A DNA stretch of 64,000 nt from Myxococcales bacterium (lineage in GTDB: Bacteria; Myxococcota_A; SURF-8), in NCBI GenBank assembly GCA_003598065.1, contig QZKR01000108.1:1-64000 (forward strand), written 5' to 3'. Of this stretch, positions 9,301-17,728 are shown piece after piece; the first letter of the stretch is position 1, and the number at the start of each line of letters is the position of its first letter. A model generated the notes under the pieces. The model worked only from the letters and a program-made list of their open reading frames with translations. It was not told where the DNA came from and made no database searches. The position numbers were made by a program, and so were the translations under genes.

Positions 9301-9956
9301 CTCGCGTTGCCTGTTTCTCGCTGACGCTGTTTTTCGCGTCGCTGCTCGCCCTCGGCGGCTGCCGTTCGGCCGCGCCGGACCCCGATTACGTGGGCGAGGA
9401 CGCCCACGCCGTCGCCCCGAAGCCGGCCTCGCCGCCTGCGGCGGCGGATCCGCCGCGCGGTTTCGGCGGCTCGCGCTCGACGCACGAATTCATGCCGCTC
9501 AACCTGGGCAACACGTGGGAATACAAGAAAACCTTCCTGGGCGAAACGGGGACGCTCCGGGTGACGGTCGAGCGGAAGGACGAGGAGGGTTTCTTCATCG
9601 ACAGCCAGGGCGGCAAGCTCAAGCACACCTCGATGGGTCTGCGCGACGAAAACCGTTTCCTGCTTCTGGAGCCGGTGGAGACGGGCCGCAAATGGTCGGC
9701 GCGCGTCGCCGTCACGGTGGTCGAGCACTTCGAAGTGGTGGAGGACAACGCGACGATCGAGACGCCGGCCGGCGCGTTCGAGCATTGCGCCGTCGTGCGC
9801 TCCACGACGGCCTTGACGCCCGAGGCGCGGATGATCAACGAAGTCGCCTATGCGCCGGGAGTCGGCATGGTCCGGACCCGGACGAGCATCGAAAACAACA
9901 AGAAGCGCCAGAAGGATCAGGCGACGTTGGAGTTGGTTTCCTACACGCTGCCCTAG
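9297..9956 (+). CDS. predicted lipoprotein of unknown function
   Basis: A 219-aa protein with a lipoprotein signal (LLALGGC). After a Pro/Ala linker there is a beta-rich domain beginning FMPLNLGNTWEYKKTF and ending near VGMVRTRTSIENN. This pattern (nT-W-Y, then 'TPAGTFE.C..V', then 'YA.GVGMVR') is common in secreted domains of unknown function in Myxococcota- and delta-like genomes. Here it reads ETPAGAFEHCAVV. It is translationally coupled to lipB and lies six bases before the kinase gene. It could be an outer-membrane anchored partner of the operon; no biochemical role can be assigned. Confidence 0.7.
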   Translation: MTRVACFSLTLFFASLLALGGCRSAAPDPDYVGEDAHAVAPKPASPPAAADPPRGFGGSRSTHEFMPLNLGNTWEYKKTFLGETGTLRVTVERKDEEGFFIDSQGGKLKHTSMGLRDENRFLLLEPVETGRKWSARVAVTVVEHFEVVEDNATIETPAGAFEHCAVVRSTTALTPEARMINEVAYAPGVGMVRTRTSIENNKKRQKDQATLELVSYTLP

Positions 9957-9962
9957 ACGGCC

Positions 9963-12542
9963 ATGAGCGACACGGTCAAAGGCAAGAACCTTCAGGAGGC
10001 GGTCGAGGCGCTGCAGGCGGAAAACGAGCGCCTCAAAAGCCTCATCAAGGCGACGCTGGGCGAGCAGGGCGAGGCGCTCGGCTCCGCCGCCGCCGCCGTC
10101 GCTCCCAAAGCGGGAACGACGCTGTTCACCGTCCTTGCCGACGAAACGACGAGCGAAGCCGCCGCCGACCGCACGCTCACCCTGGGCAGCGCGCCCGCGC
10201 CGGAGGAAAAAGCCGAGCCGCTGGCGCTCTCCGAGGCGGCGAAGGTGGCCCTGGCGCTCGGGCTCACCGTCGGCGAGGAGCTCGGGCGCGGCGGCATGGG
10301 CCGCGTGCTTCTGGCCGACGATCTGGGCGTCGGCCGGCAGGTGGCGCTCAAGGTGCTCACCGGCGGGCTCTCCGCCTCGGAGGAGGGCGTGCGCAAGCTC
10401 GTCCACGAGGCGCAGATCACCGGCCAGCTCGAACACCCGAACATCGTCCCCATTTATCAGATGGGACGGATGGAGGACGGCCAGCTTTATTTCACGATGA
10501 AACGCGTCCAGGGCCGGACGCTCAAGGATGTCATTCAAAAACTGGCCCGCGACGATCCGGAGACGACGCGCGAATTCACGCCCCTGCGGCTCTTGACGCT
10601 GTTTATGCAGGTCTGCCTCGCCGTCGAGTTCGCCCACTCGCGCGGCGTGATTCATCGCGACCTCAAACCCGACAACATCATGCTCGGCCGCTACGGCGAA
10701 GCGCTGGTCGTCGATTGGGGGCTGGCGATGCTCGTCCCCGGCATGGCGGAGCCGGCCTGCGAACTGAAGCTGCGTTACGAGACGCCGCGCATAGACGGCT
10801 ACGTTCTCGGCACGCCGGCCTACATGCCGCCCGAGCAGGCGCAGGGCTATATCCGCCAGCTCGATCGGCGCGCCGACGTCTACGCGCTGGGTTCGGTCCT
10901 TTACGAACTGCTGACGCTCACGCCGCCCGTGCAGGCGCGCGGCGTCGCCGACGCCCTGCGCGCGGCGATCGCCGGCGATTTCGAGCCGCCTTCCGCCCGC
11001 GCCCCCGAGCGCGCCATCGCGCCCGAACTCGACGACATCTGCCTGCGCGCTCTCGCCACGCGCAAGGAAGAGCGTTACCCCAGCGCCCGCGCGCTGCACG
11101 GCGACGTGGAGGCGTACTTCGAGGGAACGCTCGCCTCGGAACGACGGCGGCGCGAGGCGGCGGAACGGCTGACCGAAGGCGAGCGGCTGAAAGGCGGCTA
11201 CGACGAAACGCGGCGGCGGCGCGACCGGGCGGCCGCCGAGCTGTCGGCGCTGCGGGCCACGCTGACGGGCGCGGCCAACCTGGAAACGCGGCGCGCGCTG
11301 TGGACCCTGGAGGACGGCGTCGATGCGGCCGAACGCGACGTGGCGCACGCCTTCTCGCAGGCCTTGAATCGCCTGCTCATGGCCGAAACGCTGGAGCCGC
11401 AAAACCGCGAGGCGCGCCGCGCCTTGGGCGAACTCTATTGGGACCGCTACCTCGACGCCGAGGCCAAGCGCGACCAGCCGGCGATGATCACCTGGACCGA
11501 CCTTCTGGCCCGCGTCAACGACGGCGCTTTCGACGCGCGGCTGCGCGGCGAAGGGACGCTGGCGATCCAGACCGACCCGCCGGGCGCGTCGGCGGCGCTG
11601 TACGTCTACCGCGAAAGAAACCGTCTTCTCGTCCCGGAGTTCGTTCGCGAACTGGGGCCGACGCCGATCGCCGACCTTGTTCTGCCGAGGGGCGGCTATC
11701 GGCTGCTGATCCGCAACAAGGGATACGCCGACCTGTTCGCGCCGGTGTCCGTCGAGCGCATGAAGGAATCACGCGTCGCCGTGCGGCTCGTAACGTCGGA
11801 AGCGCTGGGGGAAGGCTTCTGTTACATCGCTTCCGGGGCCGCGCCGATCGGCGGCGAAACCGACACTTTAGGCTCGCTCGACGCGGCGATCGCCGATCCT
11901 CCCGCCTTCGCGCTGGCCCGCTTCCCCGTGACCGTCGGCGAGTACCTCGAATTTTTGAACGACCGGGGCTGGCACGACGCCGAAAAGGCAAAGATTCATG
12001 CGTCGCGCGTTTACGGCACGGGCGAAATCTACCTCCGGCTGCTGCCCGACGACTCGTTCGCCATCCCGCTGAAAGACGCCGAAGGCGACGAATGGCTCAT
12101 GGACTGGCCGATTCTCGGCGTCAGCCACGAAGACGCCCTGGCCTACATCGCCTGGCGTTCGGCGCGGGACGGCGCCCGCTACCGGTTGCCGACCGACGAG
12201 GAATGGGAAAAGGCGGCGCGCGGCGCGGATCGTCGCCGCTATCCCTGGGGCGACAACTTCGATCCGTCCTTCTGCAACATGCGCGACACCCACGCCGGCC
12301 GGCCCCGGCTTTTGCCCGTCGGCGTCTGCGCGGCCGACGAATCGCCCTACGGCGTGCGGGACATGGCCGGCAACATGCGCGACTGGACCCAGAGCCGCGC
12401 CGACCGGGTGACGGGCAATCTCTCCATCCGCGGCGGGGCCTGGACGACCTTCGAGACGTTCTGCCGCGCCGCCTGCCGCGCCGGCGCGACGCCGGCGATG
12501 ACCGCCGTCAACATCGGCTTCCGTCTGGCGAAAGACTTATAA
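9963..12542 (+). CDS. Ser/Thr protein kinase with PEGA-like and FGE-fold domains
   Basis: An 859-aa cytosolic protein without a transmembrane helix. A short N-terminal coiled coil (residues about 10-35) is followed by a Hanks-type kinase at about 95-390: glycine loop LGRGGMGRV, VALKVL (K130), catalytic HRDLKPDN (H231-D233) and GTPAYMPPEQAQG. The metal motif is DWG rather than DFG. A helical segment follows (about 390-520), then a PEGA-like beta segment (LAIQTDPPGASAALYVY). From about 610 to the end is a sulfatase-modifying-factor (FGE) fold: RLPTDEEWEKAARG, YPWGDNF, VRDMAGNMRDW, SIRGGAW and NIGFRLA. Of the two catalytic Cys of true FGE only the second position has a Cys, so it is likely a ligand- or protein-binding module. 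Such fusions are known in Myxococcota and Planctomycetes. Confidence 0.93.
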   Translation: MSDTVKGKNLQEAVEALQAENERLKSLIKATLGEQGEALGSAAAAVAPKAGTTLFTVLADETTSEAAADRTLTLGSAPAPEEKAEPLALSEAAKVALALGLTVGEELGRGGMGRVLLADDLGVGRQVALKVLTGGLSASEEGVRKLVHEAQITGQLEHPNIVPIYQMGRMEDGQLYFTMKRVQGRTLKDVIQKLARDDPETTREFTPLRLLTLFMQVCLAVEFAHSRGVIHRDLKPDNIMLGRYGEALVVDWGLAMLVPGMAEPACELKLRYETPRIDGYVLGTPAYMPPEQAQGYIRQLDRRADVYALGSVLYELLTLTPPVQARGVADALRAAIAGDFEPPSARAPERAIAPELDDICLRALATRKEERYPSARALHGDVEAYFEGTLASERRRREAAERLTEGERLKGGYDETRRRRDRAAAELSALRATLTGAANLETRRALWTLEDGVDAAERDVAHAFSQALNRLLMAETLEPQNREARRALGELYWDRYLDAEAKRDQPAMITWTDLLARVNDGAFDARLRGEGTLAIQTDPPGASAALYVYRERNRLLVPEFVRELGPTPIADLVLPRGGYRLLIRNKGYADLFAPVSVERMKESRVAVRLVTSEALGEGFCYIASGAAPIGGETDTLGSLDAAIADPPAFALARFPVTVGEYLEFLNDRGWHDAEKAKIHASRVYGTGEIYLRLLPDDSFAIPLKDAEGDEWLMDWPILGVSHEDALAYIAWRSARDGARYRLPTDEEWEKAARGADRRRYPWGDNFDPSFCNMRDTHAGRPRLLPVGVCAADESPYGVRDMAGNMRDWTQSRADRVTGNLSIRGGAWTTFETFCRAACRAGATPAMTAVNIGFRLAKDL

Positions 12543-12573
12543 AGCCTTTAACCTTTTTAGACACACTTAGAAT

Positions 12574-12697
12574 CTATCCCAGTAGACCGAAAAGTTGTCA
12601 CCCCCACGAAAGCGGGGGTCCAGAACTCATTGATACCAGACTGGATTCCCGCCTTCGCGGGAATGACAAACATCGGCTCCTTCATCTACTGGGATAG
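12574..12697. mobile_element. MITE-like palindromic repeat element with 13-bp terminal inverted repeats
   Basis: About 124 bases are bounded by CTATCCCAGTAGA and its exact reverse complement. Inside, a core bounded by TGTCA/TGACA holds two hairpins: ACCCCC/GGGGGT and ATTCCCGC/GCGGGAAT (the latter a perfect 8-bp stem with loop CTTC). TCCAG/CTGGA forms an inner pair. The core type 'ATTCCCGC..GCGGGAAT' is widespread as an intergenic repeat in bacterial genomes. It has no coding capacity, so a non-autonomous element is the best reading. Confidence 0.75.
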
Positions 12698-12717
12698 GCG
12701 CTTAACTGGTCGGGCGC

Positions 12718-12784
12718 CACTGGCGAAGCGAAACGAAGTGAAGCTTGCCAGTGCATGAAACACGGGCAAGCCTGCGGCTTCGCC
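12718..12784. repeat. two adjacent intergenic hairpins
   Basis: CACTGGC and GCCAGTG enclose about 22 bases, with the stem extended by AAGC/GCTT across one bulge. A second imperfect hairpin (GGCAAGCC / GGCTTCGCC) follows. They may serve as a transcription terminator for the convergent genes on both sides or be remnants of another repeat family. There is no clear U-tract. Confidence 0.4.
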
Positions 12785-12824
12785 ACCCTCCTCGAAAGTA
12801 GTCAATTAATCTGTAGCCGAATAA

Positions 12825-14339
12825 TTACGGCCAGTCGCGGCCGGGATTGAGGATGTCTACGGCGTCGAGCGCGCCCTCCGCCTCGTTGAAGCCGCCGGCG
12901 ATCAAGAGCGTGCCGTCCGGCAGGCGGATCGCGTCGTGCCCCGTTCGCGCGCGCGTCATGGGCAGGGCGACGACGAATCGCGCCTCGTCGCCGCGATCCT
13001 CGAGGACTTCGCAATCGGCGAGCGCCGAACCCTCCGGACCTTCTCCACCGCAGGCGACGAGCGTTTTCGACGTAACGGCGGTGAGCGTGTGGCCCGAGCG
13101 CGGCGTCGTGAGGCAGGCGTGGGGTTTCCCAAACGCGTCGCAGGAGCCGTCGGCGCAGAGCGAATCGAAAATCCAGCATCGATCGGTCGGCGCGCCGCCG
13201 AACCGCCCGCCGGCGATCAGGACGCGGCCGTCGTCGAGCGCCACGGCGGCATGGCCGACGAGCGCCGGCGCGGCCTCAACGTCCAGAGGGATGCTCGCGC
13301 CGTCGTCGCCGGAGCGCCATTCGGCGAAGGGAGCGTCGGCCGTCTGCTGTCCGCCGGCGACGAGCACGCCGACGGGATTGAGGTCGTCGTCGAAAAGGGC
13401 CGTCTGCGTGTGGCCGGCGCGCGGCGCGATCAGAGGCTCGGCGCGCGTCAGCTTGCGTGCGCCGGCGTCGATGCGCACGCAGTCGTCAAGCGCCTGGTTC
13501 CGCTCGTCCTCGCCGCCGCAGACGAGCACGGCCAGCGCCTCTCCGAGCGATACGGCCTGATGCCCCACGCGCGGCGTAAACGCGACGCCGAGCTCGACCG
13601 CCGTGACGATTTCCTCGTCGGCGGAGGAAAGGACGAGCGGCGTTTTCTGCCAGGTCGTCTGTTCGCCCGAACGCGCGTAGCCGCCCACGGCGAGGACCGA
13701 CTGACTGTCGAGCACGGCGGCGGCGCAGCCGACAAGCCCCGCCCCGACCACCACCGTATCCTCGCCGCGCTTCAACAGGTCCATGGTGAGTGTCGGAGGC
13801 GAAAGGTAGCCGACGGCCGGCACGGTGTCGTGAGGCGCGCCGTCCTTGTCGCGGGCCTCGCCGCCGACGATGACCACATCCGCCTCGTTCGGCATGGCCA
13901 GCCGCAGGCCGGCCCGGGGCCGGTCGAGGGCGAACGGCGGGCGGGCGATCGTCGCCGGACGGCTGAACCAGACGGCGAAGGACGCCCCGTCGTAGAGGCT
14001 CGCCGTGATCCGCGGCGTACGGCCGCAGGCGACGGTTTCGCCCTCGACGCCGAGCCCCTTGGCCTCGGCGACGAACTCGGCGTAGTAGTCGAGGTCGAGC
14101 GAGACGTCGAGAGAACTGAAGCCCTCGCTCGGGTTGTATTCCAGAACGTCCTGGCTCTCGGCGTCGTTCGCGTCGGCGACGGTGAAGACGAGTTTCGACA
14201 AGCCCTGGAAGGGGTCCTGATCCACGGGGGAAACCAATTCCATGCCGATGGCGTAATCGTTTCCCTCGTCGCAGGCGGCGGCGAGCAGGATCGCGGCCGC
14301 CGCCAGGACGCCGAACAGGCCCCGATGCATCGCGCTCAT
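12825..14339 (-). CDS. Kelch-repeat beta-propeller lipoprotein
   Basis: A 504-aa protein with a lipoprotein signal (ILLAAAC). Residues about 25-150 form a beta-sandwich-like region. From about 160 on there are repeated Kelch/galactose-oxidase-type blades with the typical pattern 'PRxGHxxxxL.DGrVLvaGG': VGHQAVSLGEALAVLVCGG, RAGHTQTALF, VGHAAVALDDGRVLIAGG, RSGHTLTAV and RTGHDAIRLPDGTLLIAGG. About six blades can be counted. Such propellers bind proteins or sugars; catalytic residues of galactose oxidase are not evident. Its start overlaps the stop of the upstream Pro/Ala-rich gene by four bases, so the two form an operon on the minus strand. Confidence 0.85.
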   Translation of the reverse strand: MSAMHRGLFGVLAAAAILLAAACDEGNDYAIGMELVSPVDQDPFQGLSKLVFTVADANDAESQDVLEYNPSEGFSSLDVSLDLDYYAEFVAEAKGLGVEGETVACGRTPRITASLYDGASFAVWFSRPATIARPPFALDRPRAGLRLAMPNEADVVIVGGEARDKDGAPHDTVPAVGYLSPPTLTMDLLKRGEDTVVVGAGLVGCAAAVLDSQSVLAVGGYARSGEQTTWQKTPLVLSSADEEIVTAVELGVAFTPRVGHQAVSLGEALAVLVCGGEDERNQALDDCVRIDAGARKLTRAEPLIAPRAGHTQTALFDDDLNPVGVLVAGGQQTADAPFAEWRSGDDGASIPLDVEAAPALVGHAAVALDDGRVLIAGGRFGGAPTDRCWIFDSLCADGSCDAFGKPHACLTTPRSGHTLTAVTSKTLVACGGEGPEGSALADCEVLEDRGDEARFVVALPMTRARTGHDAIRLPDGTLLIAGGFNEAEGALDAVDILNPGRDWP

Positions 14340-14899
14340 GGATTTCGCCTCGTCACTTCAAGCTGCAGCGAGTCGGAACGATCGACGCCGTAGCGCACGC
14401 CGACGACGACGCCGACGGCGGCGGCGAGACCGATCGCCGTCCAGAAGGCCCAGTGCTTGTACCAGGGCGTCGCGCCCGACTCCGCCACGACCGGTTCGCC
14501 GGTGGGGGCGTAGTCGAGTTCGAAGCGGTCGTCGGCATGGCGTTTGCCGGCGTCGCCCAAAAACGGCAGATCGAGAAGTTTGCCGTCGTCGGTCTTTTTC
14601 TTCTCGCCGGCTTTCTTCTCCGCATCCGTCTTGCCGGCGTCGTTTTTCGCGGCCTCGGCCGGCTTGGCCGGGGCGGGTTCCGTCGCCGGCGGAGCCGCCG
14701 GGGATGGCGCGGCCGGTTGAGCGGCAGGCGGCTGGGCGGGCGGTGCGGAAATTGGAGCAGCCTCGCTCGGCGCGTTGGCCGGCGAAGCGGCTTCCGGCTG
14801 CGCCGGCGGATCGGCCCAGACGGAGGGCGCCTGAACGAGGCCCAAGCCGAAGAGAAGCAGCACGGCCCGCGCCGTCGAACGCATCATAAAATCGCGCAC
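14336..14899 (-). CDS. Pro/Ala-rich secreted protein with one C-terminal membrane helix
   Basis: A 187-aa protein. The start is a GTG placed correctly behind AAGGAGG; the ATG four codons later is too far from it. It has a signal peptide (FGLGLVQAPSVWA), then a low-complexity Pro/Ala/Glu linker (about 30-95) and a Lys/Asp-rich stretch. A short conserved-looking region (LLDLPFLGDAGKRHADDRFELDY) precedes one membrane helix (WAFWTAIGLAAAVGVVVGVRYGV). The layout is common in proteins encoded next to PEGA or FlgO-like outer-membrane genes in delta-like bacteria. Function is unknown; it may span the periplasm and connect the inner membrane with the Kelch lipoprotein. Confidence 0.7.
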   Translation of the reverse strand: MRDFMMRSTARAVLLLFGLGLVQAPSVWADPPAQPEAASPANAPSEAAPISAPPAQPPAAQPAAPSPAAPPATEPAPAKPAEAAKNDAGKTDAEKKAGEKKKTDDGKLLDLPFLGDAGKRHADDRFELDYAPTGEPVVAESGATPWYKHWAFWTAIGLAAAVGVVVGVRYGVDRSDSLQLEVTRRNP

Positions 14900-14923
14900 G
14901 ATGCCTCCTTGGTCAGCGCGCTC

Positions 14924-14952
14924 ATTGTAGGGCCTGACCGCCGGACCGTCAA
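14924..14952 (-). promoter_or_regulatory. promoter for the Pro/Ala-rich protein and Kelch lipoprotein operon
   Basis: On the minus strand TTGACG, a 17-base spacer and TACAAT lie about 25 bases upstream of the GTG. Each hexamer matches consensus at 5 of 6 positions. Confidence 0.65.
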
Positions 14953-14972
14953 CCTGGCATATGGCTTCGCAT

Positions 14973-15002
14973 TTGACCGTGCTTCATGACGCATGATAGA
15001 TT
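14973..15002 (+). promoter_or_regulatory. promoter for the FlgO/CsgG-like outer-membrane gene
   Basis: TTGACC, an 18-base spacer and TAGATT lie 35 bases upstream of the chosen ATG and diverge from the minus-strand promoter 20 bases away. The two could share an operator. Confidence 0.45.
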
Positions 15003-15036
15003 CAAAGTGCGCCTGCAGGCCAACAGGGGATCGAAG

Positions 15037-16491
15037 ATGCGTTTTTCCTCCATTATGGCGAGCGTGAGCGTCGCCTTTGCGTGCTTTTTTTTCGCGGTGG
15101 ACGTCCGTGCGCAAGACGTCCCGCCGGAAACGGCGGAGCAACGGACGCTCGTCGTTCTTCCCCTGGCCGCCAGCGGCGTCGAAGAAAGCGTCGCCCGCAG
15201 CCTCGACGACCTGCTCGTCCTGGAGATCGAGCGCGCCGGGCTTTTCGCCGTCGTCGCCCGCCGCGATCTGGAAGCGATACTTTCGCAGGTCGAGCTTAAG
15301 CAACTCTTAGGCGTCGAGGAGGACGGCGAACTGGCCAAAGTCGGCGAGCGCCTGCAAGCCGACTATCTGTTGCGCGGCCAGATCGGCAAGGTGGGCGCAA
15401 CGTACCTTTTGACGCTGACGCTCCTGGATGTGAAGCAGGCGACCGCCGTGCGGCGCGTTCAGCAGACCCTCACCGGCGACGCCGACGGTCTGGTCGGCTC
15501 GCTGCATGCCGCCGTCGTCGCACTGGCCCTGGAGGAAGAAGGCGTCGCGCCGAGCCTCACGGCCGAACTCATCGAAGGGATGACGATCGCCCGCAAACCG
15601 AAGACGTTTTTCCTGCGGCTCGGCCTGGGCTGGGAAGCGCCCGTCGGCCCGACCTTCAACGACTCCAGCCTCGCCTATCTCACGCCGAATATGGCCACGG
15701 TCAACGTCTCCGCCGCCTGGCAGGCGCTGCCCTGGCTGCAACTCGTCGGCGAATCGGGCATAGGCTTCTCCATCGCCGAATCGCTGTCGATGCAAAACAA
15801 GCGGATTTTCGTGCGCAAACCGACCAACGCCGACAGCGCCGCCCTGTGGAACTTGGAAACTCAGGTCAGCACGACGGATTTGGATTTCAGCGCCTTGCGC
15901 GTGCCGCTCTTGGCGATGGTTCGTTTTCAGCCGCCCGAGGGGCGGCTCCTGCCCTGGGCGATGACCGGCATCGGCGTCTCCTGGCAGCGCTATTCCATCG
16001 GCGACGAGCGCATTCAGCTTCTGGATGACTCGAAATACACCGGCGACGACGCCTACCCCTGTCTCGCCCCTTACGCTCCTCAAAATAAAGACGGAAAGAC
16101 CTATTGCGTTTACGAGGCCAAACTCCGGCCCGGCCGGGTTTCGATCGACGCCAACGAGGTCGATTTTTCGCCGTCGAGCACGGTCTCTTACCTCAACCTG
16201 CAGTTTCCGCTCGCCGCCGGCGTGGATTATCTGATCTCGCAGCATTTCGGCGTCGGCATTGAAGCCCGTTACACGCTGACTTACGCGCTGACGAAAAACG
16301 CCCGCGAATTGACGGTGGATTTCCATCGCGAGCTTGAACCCTACGACCGCGATCAAATCACGTACACGCATGGCGGCGACACCTACACGGCGGCCGGCGG
16401 CGAGACGCGCGAGATCGTCATGGACGCCGTCCCCATCCGCCGCCTGCATCACGGCATCGCCGTCGCGGTGGGCGTGTTCTATTACTACTGA
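15037..16491 (+). CDS. CsgG/FlgO-like protein with C-terminal outer-membrane barrel
   Basis: I chose MRFSSIMASV (484 aa) because AGGGGA lies just upstream and a signal peptide follows directly (FACFFFAVDVRAQ). The track start is 17 codons earlier. Residues about 30-190 match the CsgG/FlgO/TolB N-terminal type of fold: TLVVLPLAASGVEESVARSL, LLVLEIERAGLFAVVARRDLEAIL, ADYLLRGQIGKVGATYLLTLTLLD. The second half alternates polar and aromatic residues like an outer-membrane beta-barrel of about 8 strands and ends in aromatic residues (VAVGVFYYY), a usual outer-membrane assembly signal. It may be a secretion or envelope component. The closest functional class cannot be decided from sequence alone. 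Confidence 0.7.
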   Translation: MRFSSIMASVSVAFACFFFAVDVRAQDVPPETAEQRTLVVLPLAASGVEESVARSLDDLLVLEIERAGLFAVVARRDLEAILSQVELKQLLGVEEDGELAKVGERLQADYLLRGQIGKVGATYLLTLTLLDVKQATAVRRVQQTLTGDADGLVGSLHAAVVALALEEEGVAPSLTAELIEGMTIARKPKTFFLRLGLGWEAPVGPTFNDSSLAYLTPNMATVNVSAAWQALPWLQLVGESGIGFSIAESLSMQNKRIFVRKPTNADSAALWNLETQVSTTDLDFSALRVPLLAMVRFQPPEGRLLPWAMTGIGVSWQRYSIGDERIQLLDDSKYTGDDAYPCLAPYAPQNKDGKTYCVYEAKLRPGRVSIDANEVDFSPSSTVSYLNLQFPLAAGVDYLISQHFGVGIEARYTLTYALTKNARELTVDFHRELEPYDRDQITYTHGGDTYTAAGGETREIVMDAVPIRRLHHGIAVAVGVFYYY

Positions 16492-16498
16492 GGGACGC

Positions 16499-17728
16499 TT
16501 GGCGACTCCAACCGCAAAGACTTCCTCGCGCCGCAAAATTATCCTGTGGTTTTTTTTCGTCCTGTTCTCCCTGCTGGCGACGGCCGAAATCGCCTTGTCC
16601 GCGATCGGCGAGGCGCGCATCCGCGCCTTGGAGGATCAGCAGGTCGAAGGCGGCTCGGCCGGCCGCATCCTGTGCGCGGGAGATTCCTTCACGTACGGCG
16701 TCGGCGACGAAACGGACGGAAGCTGGCCTCAGTATCTGCGCGAATGGCTCGGACCCGGCTTCGCCGTCGTCAACGTCGGCTGGCCGGGGGCCAATTCCTC
16801 GCTTGTCGCCGCCAATCTGCCGCGCTGGATCGAGAAACACCGCCCCGACCTCGTCCTCGTCATGATCGGCATGAACAACCGCCACAATTCGATGGGCGTC
16901 AATCGGGCGCTTTTGCGGGAGGATGAAGGAACGGATCTTCTGACCGGAGAAAACATCTGGGGCGCCGTCGATTCCATATTGTGGCGGTTCGCTCTCTACC
17001 GGCTCTGGCGCTGGAGTTCGGTCGCCGACGACTTCAAGGCCTTGATGCGGGAATACGATCCGGGCCCCCCCGCCGCCTACGAGTATTTTCGCCGCCTCCC
17101 GGCGACGGTTCAGGAAATGCGGGATGGTCCCGCGACGGACGAGCCGACCCGGCAATCGCGAGAACGTCTATGGGCGGCCATGAAGCAGGGCGACGCGGAC
17201 GCCGCCGTCGCCGAACTGATTCTGCTTTTCTCCCAGGTCAAAAGCCGCGACGACTTCTCCGAGGAGAAAATCAACTGGCTGCGCTGGCTCAAGGAGAACG
17301 GCCGGCCGGAGCAGCTGGAGAAAGTCAAGGCCGTCTTGCGCGCCAATCTATCGCCGGAGGATTATCAGATCTGCGCCGAAGACCCCTTCCTCCTGCAACG
17401 CTCGGAAGCGGCGGCGGCGCGCGTGCTCTGGTTCGACCTGGAGCAGATCCGCAAAATCTGCGAAGCCCGCGGCGTGCGGCTCGCGATTCTGACCTATCCC
17501 TACCCGATCTTCGAGACGACGTATTATTCTTTCGCCAACGTCTACCGCCTGCCGCTGATCGACAACATTTCCGATGCTTACCTGAGCGAAGACCTCCGCC
17601 GCCACATGCATTTGAACGCACGCGGCTACCGGCGGCTGGCCGAGAATCTTTACCGGGAGGGACGGAAATTCGGCCTGTGGCCGTCGGGCGACGCCGCGAC
17701 GACGCCATCGGCCAAGGAGGAACCATGA
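16499..17728 (+). CDS. membrane-anchored SGNH/GDSL hydrolase
   Basis: The track ORF begins inside the preceding gene. The likely start is the TTG of LATPTAKTSS, eight bases after that gene's stop and behind GAGGGA, giving 409 aa. One N-terminal membrane helix (IILWFFFVLFSLLATAEIAL) anchors a periplasmic domain. SGNH blocks are visible: AGDSFTYGVG (nucleophile Ser), GWPGANS, MIGMNNRH and the C-terminal HMHLNARGY with the Asp/His-type block. A central insertion of about 150 residues, mostly helical, separates blocks III and V. Such enzymes deacylate polysaccharides or lipids. The four-base overlap (ATGA) with the acetyltransferase gene suggests a joint role, which is inference. Confidence 0.82.
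   Translation: MATPTAKTSSRRKIILWFFFVLFSLLATAEIALSAIGEARIRALEDQQVEGGSAGRILCAGDSFTYGVGDETDGSWPQYLREWLGPGFAVVNVGWPGANSSLVAANLPRWIEKHRPDLVLVMIGMNNRHNSMGVNRALLREDEGTDLLTGENIWGAVDSILWRFALYRLWRWSSVADDFKALMREYDPGPPAAYEYFRRLPATVQEMRDGPATDEPTRQSRERLWAAMKQGDADAAVAELILLFSQVKSRDDFSEEKINWLRWLKENGRPEQLEKVKAVLRANLSPEDYQICAEDPFLLQRSEAAAARVLWFDLEQIRKICEARGVRLAILTYPYPIFETTYYSFANVYRLPLIDNISDAYLSEDLRRHMHLNARGYRRLAENLYREGRKFGLWPSGDAATTPSAKEEP

Noticed and set aside
9248-12697. 1,149-aa plus-strand ORF overlapping lipB and the kinase, and the 762-aa minus ORF at 9114-11402
   Set aside because: The kinase frame carries all catalytic motifs; these alternatives are Arg-rich shadows.
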